Positions 1-8,471 of a stretch of 64,000 nucleotides of DNA are shown here, in pieces. The number at the start of each line of letters is the position of its first letter. The first letter of the stretch is position 1. Origin of the DNA: Caulobacter vibrioides (GTDB taxonomy: Bacteria > Pseudomonadota > Alphaproteobacteria > Caulobacterales > Caulobacteraceae). A program made the position numbers and the translations under genes. The notes beneath the pieces are model-generated. The model ran no database searches, was not told where the DNA came from, and saw only the letters and a program-made list of their open reading frames with translations. Location: assembly GCF_002310375.3 (NCBI RefSeq), contig NZ_CP023315.3, positions 3,348,001 through 3,412,000 of the forward strand, written 5' to 3'.

Positions 1-2
1 TT

Positions 3-1004
3 ACGCCCAAGCCTGACCAGGCCGCCCGCGCGGGCGTCACGGCCGGCGCGATCTCCCAGGCCGTGCGCGTGGCCACCATCGGCGACGTCGACCAGAACCT
101 GCCCAAGTACAATCTGGGCGACCGCCAGGTGCCGATCCGCCTGCGCCTCGACGAAGGCGCCCGCGCCGACATCGCCGTGCTGCAGACGCTGAAGGTGCCC
201 TCGCCCAACGGCCCCGTGCCGTTGAATTCGGTGGCCGATATCCGCTTCGGCGCCGGTCCCTCGCAGATCGAGCGCCAGGACCGCGCCCGGGTGGCGACCA
301 TCACCGCCGAACTGGACGGCATCGTCGTCGGCGAGGCGGCCCAGCGCGTCCAGGCCCTGGCCTCGGTCAAGAACCTGCCCCCCGGCGTCAAGGAAGTGGC
401 CGCCGGGGACGCCGAGTTCATTCAGGAAATGGTCACCGGCTTCCTGGGCGCGCTGATCACCGGCATCCTTCTGATGTATGTCGTGCTGGTGCTGCTGTTC
501 CGCAGCTTCGCCCACCCGGTCACCATCATGGTGGCCCTGCCGCTGGCCATCGGCGGCGCCTTTGGCCTGCTGGTGCTGGCCCGCTCCAGCTTCTCGATCT
601 CGACCCTGATCGGGCTTCTGATGCTGATGGGCATCGCGGCCAAGAACTCGATCCTGCTGGTCGAGTACGCGATCATGGCCATGAAGGAGCACGGCATGGA
701 CAAGCGCACGGCGATCATCGACGCCGCCCACAAGCGCGCCCGCCCCATCCTGATGACCACCGTGGCCATGGGCGCGGGCATGCTGCCCACCGCCATCGGC
801 CTGGGCGCCGAGGTCGAGTTCCGCGCCCCGATGGCCATCGCGGTCATCGGCGGCCTGATCACCTCGACCCTGCTGTCGCTGCTCTACGTCCCCGTGGTGT
901 TCGTGCTGATGGACGGCCTGAAGGTGCGCTCCGAGCGGCTGATGGCCCGGATGTTCGGCGGCCAGCACCACGTGGCGGTGAAGAAGCCGATCGTGGAGTC
1001 GTAA
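3..1004 (+). CDS. RND multidrug efflux permease, C-terminal part (gene cut by window start)
   Basis: The reading frame is open from the first bases of the window, so the start lies upstream and the ATG at 63 is internal. The 333 visible residues match the C-terminal half of an AcrB/MexB-type inner-membrane proton-driven pump. They cover the end of the second periplasmic porter/docking region, then a bundle of hydrophobic helices from about residue 140. The segment GIAAKNSILLVEYA, with its conserved Lys-Asn pair, and the block RARPILMTTVAMGAG are hallmark RND sequences. The last residues are a short cytoplasmic tail. The membrane-fusion partner is presumably upstream and not visible. A long palindromic repeat follows within 20 bases of the stop. 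Substrates cannot be told from sequence. Confidence 0.93.
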   Translation, partial: TPKPDQAARAGVTAGAISQAVRVATIGDVDQNLPKYNLGDRQVPIRLRLDEGARADIAVLQTLKVPSPNGPVPLNSVADIRFGAGPSQIERQDRARVATITAELDGIVVGEAAQRVQALASVKNLPPGVKEVAAGDAEFIQEMVTGFLGALITGILLMYVVLVLLFRSFAHPVTIMVALPLAIGGAFGLLVLARSSFSISTLIGLLMLMGIAAKNSILLVEYAIMAMKEHGMDKRTAIIDAAHKRARPILMTTVAMGAGMLPTAIGLGAEVEFRAPMAIAVIGGLITSTLLSLLYVPVVFVLMDGLKVRSERLMARMFGGQHHVAVKKPIVES

Positions 1005-1020
1005 AAGCCCGACCTAAAAA

Positions 1021-1127
1021 CTTGTGTCATCCCGGCCGCAGCGCAGCGGAGAGCCGGGACCCAGGGGCGACCGCAGTGCGCCGGCCCCTGGGTCCCGGAT
1101 CGGCTACGCCGTCCGGGATGACACAAG
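1021..1127. repeat. Family A palindromic intergenic repeat, copy A1
   Basis: Perfect 15-base outer arms, CTTGTGTCATCCCGG and its complement, bracket about 77 bases that contain further inverted matches built on CCCAGGGG/CCCCTGGG. It lies between the RND gene and the convergent SGNH hydrolase gene. The folded RNA could stop transcription from both sides, but there is no U-run. Similar copies start at 4964, 8307 and 14193. Confidence 0.85.
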
Positions 1128-1137
1128 TAACTTACCC

Positions 1138-1812
1138 CTACCCCCGCAGCGCCTGGGCCACGACCGGGGCCAGGCGCTCGGCGATGACCCGGGCGCCGTC
1201 CGCGTTCGGATGAATGCCGTCGCGCTGCATGTAGCGCGACACCCCGATCACGCCGGTGAAGAAGTCCGGGGCGTAGAACACCCCCTGCTCGCGGGCCAGA
1301 TCCGGATAGATGGCGTTGAAGCGCCGCGCATAGGCCGCGCCCAGCAGCGCCGGCGCCCTGACCCCCGCCAGCACGACCCGTACGCCGCGCCCCTTCAGGT
1401 GCTGGATGATCGCCCGCAGGTTCGCCTTGACCCGCCCCGGGTCGACGCCTTGCAGCAGGTCGTTGCCGCCCAGCGCCACGACGCAGACCTGCGTCTGGGC
1501 CGGCGCCCGGTCCACGCGCGCCAGGCCGCCGGCCGTCGTGTCGCCCACGACGCCGAGGCCCAGCACCTGGACCCGCGCGCCCATCCGCTCCAGCGCCGAC
1601 TGCAGGCGCGCGGGCAGCGCCCTGTCCGGCGAGAGCCCCAGGCCCGCGGTGATCGAGTCGCCCAGCACCGCAACCACGGACGGCGGCGGCGGCGCCTTGG
1701 GCTTGCGCGCAGCGGCGACCGCCGCGCCCGGCGCGGACAGGGCCACGAGACCCGCCAGGACGCGCCGGCGATCGGGAGCAAGACGTGCGAACAAAGGCTG
1801 GGACATCACCAT
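1138..1812 (-). CDS. SGNH/GDSL hydrolase, arylesterase (TesA-like), exported
   Basis: A secreted serine esterase or lysophospholipase of the SGNH family (TesA/arylesterase type, about 200 residues). Block I is LGDSITAGL with the nucleophile Ser near residue 53. Block III is GGNDLL. Block V is DGIHPNADG, giving the catalytic Asp and His near 198 and 201, so all catalytic blocks are present. The N-terminus holds a DRRR pair followed by a hydrophobic stretch and AVAAA, which reads as a signal peptide, possibly Tat-type. ATG codons at 1812 and 1806 are both possible starts; neither has a strong ribosome site. The gene converges on the RND gene across the A1 repeat and diverges from the sorbosone-dehydrogenase-like gene. 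Confidence 0.85.
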   Translation of the reverse strand: MVMSQPLFARLAPDRRRVLAGLVALSAPGAAVAAARKPKAPPPPSVVAVLGDSITAGLGLSPDRALPARLQSALERMGARVQVLGLGVVGDTTAGGLARVDRAPAQTQVCVVALGGNDLLQGVDPGRVKANLRAIIQHLKGRGVRVVLAGVRAPALLGAAYARRFNAIYPDLAREQGVFYAPDFFTGVIGVSRYMQRDGIHPNADGARVIAERLAPVVAQALRG

Positions 1813-1890
1813 GGGCAAACCGTATCGTTCTCTTTCAGAACATAATCATGACCCTGCGCGTTGAACGCAGGCTGAAGGGGAGAAACGCCG

Positions 1891-3219
1891 ATGCGTCGAC
1901 AGGTTCGCGAAATCTTGATCATCGGCGTGGCGGCCTGCGCCCTCGCCGCCTGCGGCCAGACCCAGGGCCAACAGAATTCGACCATCGGCTACGGCCCCAA
2001 TCCGCAGTTGCCCGAACCCAGCCGCAGCCTGCTGCCGACCGTCAAGATCTCGGAGGTCGTCGGCTGGTCCAACGACGCCAAGCCGCGCGCGCCGGCCGGC
2101 TTTGAGGTGCAGCCCTTCGCGACGGGCCTTGATCATCCGCGCTGGCTGCTGGTCTTGCCCAACGGCGACGTGCTGGTCGCCGAAAGCAACAAGCCCGCCC
2201 GCCCGGACAAGCCCAAGGGCCTGCGCGCCTTCGCCGAGGCCACGCTGATGAAGAAGGCCGGCGCGGGCGTGCCCAGCGCCGACCGCATCAGCCTGCTGCG
2301 CGACCAGGACGGCGACGGGATCGCCGACCTGAAGACCCCGTTCCTGGTCAATCTGCACTCGCCGTTCGGCATGGCCCTGGTGGGGAGCACCCTCTATGTC
2401 GCCAACGCCGACGCCATCGTCGCCTTCCCCTACACCGAAGGCGCGACGGAGATCTCCGCCGGGCCCCGCAAGGTCGCCGACCTGCCCGGCGGGCCGCTGA
2501 ACCACCACTGGACCAAGAACATCATCGCCAGCCCGGACGGGACCAAGCTCTACGCGGCCGTCGGCTCCAACAGCAATGTCGGCGAGAACGGCATGGAGAA
2601 CGAGGTCGACCGCGCCGCGATCCTCGAGGTCGACCTGGCGACGGGCAAGAAGCGGGTGTTCGCCTCGGGCCTGCGCAACCCCGTGGGCCTGTCGTGGAAC
2701 CCGGCCAACGGCCAGCTGTGGACCTCGGTCAATGAGCGCGACGAGCTGGGCAATGATCTGGTGCCCGACTACATGACCTCGGTGCGCGACGGCGGCTTCT
2801 ATGGCTGGCCCTACAGCTATTTCGGCCAGCGCGTCGACAAGCGCGTCAAGGACAAGGACCGCCGCCCCGACCTCGTCGAACGCGCCATCGTCCCCGACTA
2901 CGCCCTGGGCGCCCACACCGCCTCGCTGGGGCTGAGCTTCTACACCGGAACCAGCTTCCCGACCCGCTACAAGGACGGCGTGTTCGTCGGCCAGCACGGC
3001 TCGTGGAACCGCAACCCGCAGGCCGGCTACAAGGTGATCTTCGTGCCCTTCAGCGGCGGCAAGCCGGCGGGCGGGGTCGAGGATTTTCTGACAGGCTTCC
3101 TCGACGCTGAAGGCAAGGCCCAGGGGCGGCCAGTGGGGGTGACGGTCGACAACGAGGGCGCCCTGCTGGTGGCCGATGACGTGGGCGACGTGATCTGGCG
3201 GGTCAGCGCGAGGCAGTAG
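1891..3219 (+). CDS. Sorbosone dehydrogenase-family PQQ-type beta-propeller lipoprotein
   Basis: A 442-residue exported protein. Residues 1-21 end in a lipobox (LAAC, Cys21), so it should be a lipoprotein. Six-bladed propeller features of the glucose/sorbosone dehydrogenase family are present: DHPRWLLVLPNGDVLVAE near residue 81, GLRNPVGLSWNP, and GSWNRNPQAGYKV toward the end. Family members usually oxidise a sugar or aldehyde with PQQ in the periplasm and pass electrons to the respiratory chain. A calcium-loop-like DQDGDGIAD occurs at about 138-146. Its substrate is not evident, and members of this family in proteobacteria are often uncharacterised. Confidence 0.85.
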   Translation: MRRQVREILIIGVAACALAACGQTQGQQNSTIGYGPNPQLPEPSRSLLPTVKISEVVGWSNDAKPRAPAGFEVQPFATGLDHPRWLLVLPNGDVLVAESNKPARPDKPKGLRAFAEATLMKKAGAGVPSADRISLLRDQDGDGIADLKTPFLVNLHSPFGMALVGSTLYVANADAIVAFPYTEGATEISAGPRKVADLPGGPLNHHWTKNIIASPDGTKLYAAVGSNSNVGENGMENEVDRAAILEVDLATGKKRVFASGLRNPVGLSWNPANGQLWTSVNERDELGNDLVPDYMTSVRDGGFYGWPYSYFGQRVDKRVKDKDRRPDLVERAIVPDYALGAHTASLGLSFYTGTSFPTRYKDGVFVGQHGSWNRNPQAGYKVIFVPFSGGKPAGGVEDFLTGFLDAEGKAQGRPVGVTVDNEGALLVADDVGDVIWRVSARQ

Positions 3220-3238
3220 GGGGGCGTCCGTTCGTGAT

Positions 3239-3420
3239 CCCTCTCTCTTAGAGAGAGGGAGGGGCCCGCGCCGCAGGCGTGGGAGGGTGAGTGGTTAGGA
3301 CGTCAGCCTTCGACTCTCCGCCGATCGAGCCGCCTTGTCATTGCCATGTCCGGAGAGAGCATACCCACTCACCCTCCCACCGCTTCGCGGTGGGCCCCTC
3401 CCTCTCTCCATGAGAGAGGG
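3239..3420. repeat. Long inverted repeat between sorbosone-dehydrogenase-like and carotenoid oxygenase genes
   Basis: Each end is itself a short palindrome of CCCTCTCTC/GAGAGAGGG, followed by arms containing GGAGGGGCCC and GTGGGAGGGTGAGT that match in inverted orientation at 3362-3420. About 65 unrelated bases form the loop. This fills most of the 286-base gap; no promoter is obvious. Confidence 0.75.
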
Positions 3421-3505
3421 ACTCTGTCTAGCCCCGACGCACAGGGAAACTTGCACAACAAGACTGACTGACCCTAAAGTCCCCCCAAAACCGGAGGATC
3501 CGCCC

Positions 3506-4957
3506 ATGAAAGTCGAACGCCTGCCGCCCGTGCGGACCTCGCTGGGGCCGACCAACCATCCCTACATGACCGGTCCGTGGACCCCGCAGCACGAGGAGGT
3601 CAACGCCTGGGACCTGGAAGTGCTGGAGGGCGCGATCCCGGCCGACCTGGACGGCGTCTATCTGCGTAACACCGAGAACCCGGTGCACGATCCGATCGGC
3701 CGCTATCACCCGTTCGATGGCGACGGGATGATCCACCAGATCGAGTTCAAGGGCGGATCCGCGAGCTATCGCAACCGCTTTGTCCGCACCCGCTGCTTCG
3801 AGGCCGAGCAGGAAGTGAACGAGGGCCTGTGGGGCGGCTTGATGGACGGTCCCGGCGTCTCCAAGCGTCCGGGCTTCGGCGCCCACGGCGCGCTGAAGGA
3901 CAGCGCCAGCACCGACATCGTCGTCCATAACGGCGAGGCGATCGCCACCTTCTACCAGTGCGGCGAGGCCTATCGCCTGGATCCGCTGACCCTGGAGACC
4001 CTGGGCGTGGCCAGCTGGGCGCCGCTGGAGGGCGTCTCGGCCCACCCCAAGGTGGACGAGGCCACGGGCGAGCTGATGTTCTTCAACTATTCCAAGGCCT
4101 GGCCCTACATGCACTACGGCGTGGTGGGGCCGGACGGGAAGCGCTCGGTTTATCAGGGCGTCCCGCTGCCGGGTCCGCGCCTGCCGCACGACATGGCGTT
4201 CTCGTCCAAGTACGCGATCCTCAACGACCTGCCGGTGTTCTGGGACCAGGAGCTGATGGCGCGCGACATCCACGCCGTGCGCCTGCACAAGGGCCTGCCC
4301 AGCCGCTTTGCCCTGGTGCCCCGCGAGGGCGGCGAGCCGCGCTGGTTCGAGGCCGAGCCGACCTATGTGCTGCATTGGCTCAATGCGTATGAGGACGGCG
4401 ACGAGGTGGTGCTGGACGGCTACTTCCAGGAAAAGCCGATCCCCCGCCCGCTGGAAGGCGCCCCCGACGGCCACGGCCACCTGATGGCCTATCTGGACGA
4501 GCACAGTTTCCTGCCCAAGCTGCACCGCTGGCGCTTCAATCTGAAGACCGGCGAGACGACCGAAAAGCACCTGGACGACCGGGTGCTGGAGTTCGGCATG
4601 TTCAATCAGAAATACGCCGGCAAGCCCTATCGCTACGCCTATTCGACCACCGCCAAGCCCGGCTGGTTCCTGTTCAACGGCTTCGTCAAGCACGACCTGG
4701 AGACCGGCGAGAGCTGGTCGATCACCCTGCCCGAAGGCCGCTACGCCAGCGAGGCGCCGTTCGCGCCGAAGGTGGGCGCGGTCGACGAGGATGACGGCTA
4801 TCTGGTCAGCTTCCTGATCGACGAAAACAAGGGCGCGTCCGAGTGCGCGATCATCGACGCCAAGCGCTTCGAGGTCGTCTGCCGCATCGCCCTGCCCCAC
4901 AAGCTGAGCAGCGGCACCCACAGCGTCTGGGCGGGGCGGGAGATGCTGCGGGGTTAG
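3506..4957 (+). CDS. Carotenoid oxygenase family (carotenoid/stilbene cleaving dioxygenase)
   Basis: A 483-residue non-heme iron dioxygenase of the carotenoid-cleavage/lignostilbene family (RPE65 fold), which splits a C=C bond in a polyene or stilbene. The four iron-binding His sit in the expected contexts: AHPKVDEATGE, LPHDMAFS, LHWLNAYEDGDEVVLDG and SGTHSVW. The propeller motif YLRNTENP and the block FDGDGMIHQ near the start are also typical. The frame stays open upstream to 3335, but the ATG at 3506 is preceded by GGAGG with 8-base spacing, which fixes the start. Sphingomonads and Caulobacter use such enzymes on lignin-derived stilbenes, but the substrate here is inferred only from the family. 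Confidence 0.9.
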   Translation: MKVERLPPVRTSLGPTNHPYMTGPWTPQHEEVNAWDLEVLEGAIPADLDGVYLRNTENPVHDPIGRYHPFDGDGMIHQIEFKGGSASYRNRFVRTRCFEAEQEVNEGLWGGLMDGPGVSKRPGFGAHGALKDSASTDIVVHNGEAIATFYQCGEAYRLDPLTLETLGVASWAPLEGVSAHPKVDEATGELMFFNYSKAWPYMHYGVVGPDGKRSVYQGVPLPGPRLPHDMAFSSKYAILNDLPVFWDQELMARDIHAVRLHKGLPSRFALVPREGGEPRWFEAEPTYVLHWLNAYEDGDEVVLDGYFQEKPIPRPLEGAPDGHGHLMAYLDEHSFLPKLHRWRFNLKTGETTEKHLDDRVLEFGMFNQKYAGKPYRYAYSTTAKPGWFLFNGFVKHDLETGESWSITLPEGRYASEAPFAPKVGAVDEDDGYLVSFLIDENKGASECAIIDAKRFEVVCRIALPHKLSSGTHSVWAGREMLRG

Positions 4958-4963
4958 GCTCAC

Positions 4964-5065
4964 CTGTCATCCCGGGCGGAGCACAGCGGAGACCCGGGAC
5001 CGCAACAGGCTCAGAGCTTCCGGCGGTCCCGGCTCGGCGCGCTTCGCGCTTGGCCGGGATGACAG
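4964..5065. repeat. Family A palindromic repeat, copy A2
   Basis: Outer arms CTGTCATCCCGG and CCGGGATGACAG enclose an internally palindromic segment. It starts 7 bases after the carotenoid oxygenase stop and ends 48 bases before the next gene. Confidence 0.82.
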
Positions 5066-5112
5066 GATTTATGGTTAATCGGCCCTTTACCCTGATCGCG
5101 CATGATCCCTCC

Positions 5113-5427
5113 ATGCGCCGCGCCGTCCTCGCCCTGCTGGTTCTTGCCACGGCCCTCCCGGCTCTGGCCGCGACGCCGCCCGCCGCGCCCAAGCCCAGGC
5201 CCGCCGCCGTGGCTCAGACCCCGATCGCTGCGCCCAGCGTCGTCCTGCCCGCGCCGATCCCGCTGGCCGTGGGACGCCCCGGCGGCGATGTCACCCAGTG
5301 CAAGGCCACTTGTGCCCGGACGCTGTATTTCTGTCAGTCAACGGACGATGACAGCTGCGGCGGCCGCTGGGCCCAGTGCAGCGCCGCCTGCACGGCGACC
5401 TACTCGCCGGCGCGGTTTGGGCGGTAG
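5113..5427 (+). CDS. Small secreted cysteine-rich protein, unknown function
   Basis: A 104-residue protein that I do not recognise. ATG 5113 starts a clear Sec signal peptide (MRRAVLALLVLATALPALAA). A Pro/Ala-rich linker of about 35 residues follows, then a C-terminal block with six cysteines spaced C-x3-C-x7-C, then single Cys residues and a final C-x3-C, around residues 58-95. An even number of cysteines in an exported protein suggests three disulfides. An upstream in-frame ATG at 5071 exists but would bury the signal sequence. The surrounding GC-rich DNA gives overlapping false frames, so the main support is the signal peptide and Cys pattern. Confidence 0.65.
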   Translation: MRRAVLALLVLATALPALAATPPAAPKPRPAAVAQTPIAAPSVVLPAPIPLAVGRPGGDVTQCKATCARTLYFCQSTDDDSCGGRWAQCSAACTATYSPARFGR

Positions 5428-5432
5428 GCGGA

Positions 5433-5566
5433 CAGCGCCCCCTCCGTCTCGTCGCTTCGCGTCGATCCACCTCCCCCGCTTTGCAAGGGAGGAGGACATG
5501 TTTCCCCTCCTGCCCCGCTTGCGGGGGAGGTGGCGCGCGGCCCAGCCGCGTGACGGAGGGGGCGCT
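5433..5566. repeat. Inverted repeat with 15-base perfect arms
   Basis: Arms AGCGCCCCCTCCGTC and GACGGAGGGGGCGCT bound an inner pair based on CACCTCCCCC/GGGGGAGGTGG. Similar in composition to the element at 59233-59348. Lies between the Cys-rich protein gene and the flavin monooxygenase gene. Confidence 0.75.
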
Positions 5567-5652
5567 ACCCACGCCCCTTCCCCAACGGCCGCTTGCCGCA
5601 TCGCATAACGCTGATACGCTCACCTGAACAACGATAAGTCAGAGGGCGGGAC

Positions 5653-7038
5653 ATGACGGGCAAGCTCCCAAAGGCATGCGTCATCGGCGCGGGTTGCAGC
5701 GGCTTCACCACGATCAAGCGGCTGAAGGACTACGGGATTCCGTACGACTGCTTTGAGATGTCCGACGAGATCGGGGGCAACTGGTACTACAAGAACCCCA
5801 ACGGCCTATCGGCCTGCTATGAGAGCCTGCATATCGATACCAGTAAGTGGCGGCTGGCGTTCGAGGACTTCCCGGTTCCGAAGGATTGGCCGGACTTTCC
5901 GCACCACGCCCAACTCTTTCAGTACTTCAAGGACTATGTCGATCACTTCGGCCTGCGTCCGACGATCACCTTCAACACCAAGGTCGAGAGCGCCAAACGC
6001 ACCGCCGAGGGCCTGTGGGCGGTGACGCTGTCGAGCGGCGAGACGCGGCTCTACGACGTGCTATTCGTCTGCAACGGCCACCACTGGGACCCGCGCGTGC
6101 CGGAATATCCCGGCGAGTTCGACGGCCCGGCCTTCCACGCCCACGCCTATTGCGACCCGTTCGATCCCATCGACATGCGCGGCAAGAACGTCGTGGTGGT
6201 GGGCATGGGCAACTCGGCCATGGATATCGCCAGCGAGCTGTCCCAGCGGCCGATCGCCAAGAACCTGTGGGTCTCGGCTAGGCGCGGGGTCTGGGTGTTC
6301 CCCAAATACCTGAACGGCAAGCCGGCCGACAAATCCGCCCTGCCCGCCTGGATGCCGCGCAAGCTGGGCGTGGCCCTCTCCCGCTCGGTGCTGAAAAAGA
6401 CCATCGGCCGCATGGAAGACTACGGCCTGCCCAAGCCCGACCACGAGCCGCTGGAGGCCCATCCGTCCGTCTCCGGCGAGTTCCTGACCCGCGCCGGCTG
6501 CGGCGACATCAAGTTCAAGCCGGCGATCAAGGCGCTGGAGGGCAAGCGCGTGCGCTTTACCGACGACAGCGTCGAGGACGTGGACGCCATCGTCTTCGCC
6601 ACCGGCTACAAGATCAGCTTCCCGTTCTTCGACGACCCGGCCCTGCTGCCCGACGCCGACCACCGCCTGCCACTGTTCAAGCGGATGATGAAGCCGGAGG
6701 TCCCCAACCTCTTCTATATGGGCCTGGCCCAGCCCCTGCCGACCCTGGTGAACTTCGCCGAGCAGCAGGCCAAGCTGGCGGCGGCCTACCTCGCGGGCAA
6801 ATACGCGCTTCCGCCCCCCGCCGAGATGGCCCGCATCACCGCCAAGGACGAGCACCGCCACACCGGCCACTTCTATGACTCGGCGCGGCACACCATCCAG
6901 GTGGACTTCAACGTCTACTGCGCCGACCTGAAAAAGGAGATCGCCAAGGGCGAGGCCCGGGCGCGCAGCGCCGGCGGGAAGCTGCCGGTGGCGGCGCGGG
7001 CGGAGCGAGACACTGAAACGCTGCTGGCCCCCACCTGA
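5653..7038 (+). CDS. Flavin-containing monooxygenase (FMO / Baeyer-Villiger type)
   Basis: A 461-residue class B flavoprotein monooxygenase that uses FAD, NADPH and O2 to insert oxygen into a nitrogen, sulfur or carbonyl substrate. The FAD fingerprint GAGCSG is at 12-17, the FMO signature FxGxxxHxxxY reads FDGPAFHAHAY at 156-166, the NADPH fingerprint GMGNSA is at 184-189, and FATGYK follows later. Length is that of FMO-type rather than the longer cyclohexanone monooxygenases. It stands alone between two inverted repeats, downstream of exported oxidation enzymes and upstream of a TetR regulator and an esterase. An ester made by such an enzyme could be hydrolysed by the esterase at 8472, but this is inference. 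Confidence 0.9.
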   Translation: MTGKLPKACVIGAGCSGFTTIKRLKDYGIPYDCFEMSDEIGGNWYYKNPNGLSACYESLHIDTSKWRLAFEDFPVPKDWPDFPHHAQLFQYFKDYVDHFGLRPTITFNTKVESAKRTAEGLWAVTLSSGETRLYDVLFVCNGHHWDPRVPEYPGEFDGPAFHAHAYCDPFDPIDMRGKNVVVVGMGNSAMDIASELSQRPIAKNLWVSARRGVWVFPKYLNGKPADKSALPAWMPRKLGVALSRSVLKKTIGRMEDYGLPKPDHEPLEAHPSVSGEFLTRAGCGDIKFKPAIKALEGKRVRFTDDSVEDVDAIVFATGYKISFPFFDDPALLPDADHRLPLFKRMMKPEVPNLFYMGLAQPLPTLVNFAEQQAKLAAAYLAGKYALPPPAEMARITAKDEHRHTGHFYDSARHTIQVDFNVYCADLKKEIAKGEARARSAGGKLPVAARAERDTETLLAPT

Positions 7039-7134
7039 TCGCTTCGCGATCGTCCGCCCCCGGAGGGGGCAGAAGGTACGCGCCGCTCCTTCTTCCCCCT
7101 CCGGGGGAGGAGCGCCGCAGGCGCGGAGGGGGTA
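7038..7134. repeat. GC-rich inverted repeat after the flavin monooxygenase gene
   Basis: Contains a short palindrome GATCGCTTCGCGATC and opposed CCCCCGGAGGGGG/CCCCCTCCGGGGG segments, ending in GCGCCGCAGGCGC. Fills the whole gap between the monooxygenase gene and the DUF2164 gene. Confidence 0.6.
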
Positions 7135-7166
7135 AGTAAGGCATCCTCTTCACGATGGAGCCCCCC

Positions 7167-7418
7167 ATGCCCAAGATCACCTTCGACAAGGACACCCGCG
7201 CCAAGCTGGTCGGCGGCCTTTCCGACTATCTGCGGACCGAACTGGATCTGGACGTAAAGGGCTTCGACGCCGAGTTTCTGCTGGACTTCATCAGCGAGCG
7301 CCTGGGCCCCTACTACTACAACCAGGGCCTCCACGACGCCGCCGCCCTTTACCGCGAAAAGCTGGAGGCGATCACCGAAGCGGTGTGGGACATCGAGCAG
7401 CCGGTGAAACCGTTGTGA
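7167..7418 (+). CDS. DUF2164 family small protein
   Basis: An 83-residue cytoplasmic protein matching the DUF2164 family: a basic N-terminus, an amphipathic helix, and the conserved segment LLDFISERLGPYYYNQGLHDA. Function is unknown. The ATG at 7155 is in frame, but its own bases supply GGAG with good spacing to the ATG at 7167, which I prefer. No partner gene is evident; it lies between two intergenic repeats. Confidence 0.8.
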   Translation: MPKITFDKDTRAKLVGGLSDYLRTELDLDVKGFDAEFLLDFISERLGPYYYNQGLHDAAALYREKLEAITEAVWDIEQPVKPL

Positions 7419-7434
7419 GCTTTCCCTCCTATCC

Positions 7435-7538
7435 GACCTCCCCGGCGAATGCCGGGGCCCAGATGAAGGCCTGAGCGGTGCTCCAGCCGGCGCCGTCAAA
7501 GCCTTATGATCTGGGTCCCGGCGTTCGCCGGGAAGGTC
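7435..7538. repeat. Family B palindromic repeat, copy B1
   Basis: Arms GACCTCCCCGGCGAATGCCG and the near-complement ending GTTCGCCGGGAAGGTC surround a 45-base centre. Other copies start at 10676 and 33184. It overlaps the region just upstream of the TetR gene. Confidence 0.78.
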
Positions 7539-7639
7539 GTATGAAGAAGGGGTGCTCGCCAAACCCTTGCATCCGACCCCAGACTAAGGCCACGATCATG
7601 ACGGGGCGTCACGATCGTCCCGAGCTTGAGTCGTTTTCC

Positions 7640-8275
7640 ATGTCGAACATCGCCTATTTCCCCAAGCCCCATATCGACCAGCGACCGGGCAAGCGGGAAC
7701 GCACCAAGACCGCCAACCGTCAGGCGATCCTGGACGCGGCGCGCGAGGTGTTCGGCGAGCTGGGCTATGACGCGGCCACAGTGCGCGACATCATCCGCCG
7801 CACGGGTTTGGCCTCGGGCACCTTCTATAACTACTACAAGTCGAAGGAAGAGGTGTTCGACGCCCTGGCCGACGACGGCGCGCGCCGCTTTCGTCCGCTG
7901 CTGCGCGCGGAGTCCGAGAAGGCCACCGACTTCGAGTCGTTCCTGCGCGGGGCGATCCTGGCCTATTTCAACTTCGTGGCCCTCGAGCAGGAGGCCTGGC
8001 GCCTGGACCGGCCGCCCGGCGAGCCGCTGCCGCACGCCCGTTCGACCCCCGAGATGGTGGCTGTTTTCGACGAGGTCCGCGAGGCCTTCGCGCGCGTGCT
8101 GGCGCGCGAGCACACCCCGTCCGTTGACCTCGACTACCTGACCGCCGCCTGCATCGCCGTCGCCCGCGAGATCGGCGACAAGATGCTGGAGCGCCGGCCG
8201 GTCGACACCCAAGGCGCGGCCGATTTCGCCGTTCACCTGATCCTGGGCGGTCTTCCCGCCCTGCCGAGATTGTAA
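7640..8275 (+). CDS. TetR/AcrR family transcriptional regulator
   Basis: A 211-residue one-component repressor. The N-terminal helix-turn-helix is textbook TetR: RQAILDAAREVFGELGYDA, then TVRDIIRRTGLASGTFYNYY with KSKEEVFDAL, at about residues 25-75. The rest is an all-helical ligand-binding domain. An alternative in-frame ATG at 7598 would add 14 residues; I use 7640 because the DNA-binding domain is complete from there. The esterase and quinone oxidoreductase genes downstream are in the same direction, so it may control them. No operator could be identified because the flanks are repeats. Confidence 0.88.
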   Translation: MSNIAYFPKPHIDQRPGKRERTKTANRQAILDAAREVFGELGYDAATVRDIIRRTGLASGTFYNYYKSKEEVFDALADDGARRFRPLLRAESEKATDFESFLRGAILAYFNFVALEQEAWRLDRPPGEPLPHARSTPEMVAVFDEVREAFARVLAREHTPSVDLDYLTAACIAVAREIGDKMLERRPVDTQGAADFAVHLILGGLPALPRL

Positions 8276-8306
8276 GGGCGTATGACGATCGCCGCCCCTT
8301 ATCATG

Positions 8307-8428
8307 GTGTCATCCCGGAAGCCTCGCAGAGGCTATCCGGGACCCAGGGGGTGAAGAAACGCCGTGCGCACCGCCCCTGGGTCCCGGCTCAGCCCCCGGC
8401 TTTCGCCGGGCGCTGGCCGGGATGACAC
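8307..8428. repeat. Family A palindromic repeat, copy A3
   Basis: Arms GTGTCATCCCGG and CCGGGATGACAC. The interior is almost base-for-base the same as copy A4 at 14193-14314, which suggests recent spread. Confidence 0.85.
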
Positions 8429-8471
8429 GGATATTGAGTGCGTAAGAACAACAAAGAAGCAGGGGAAAACC

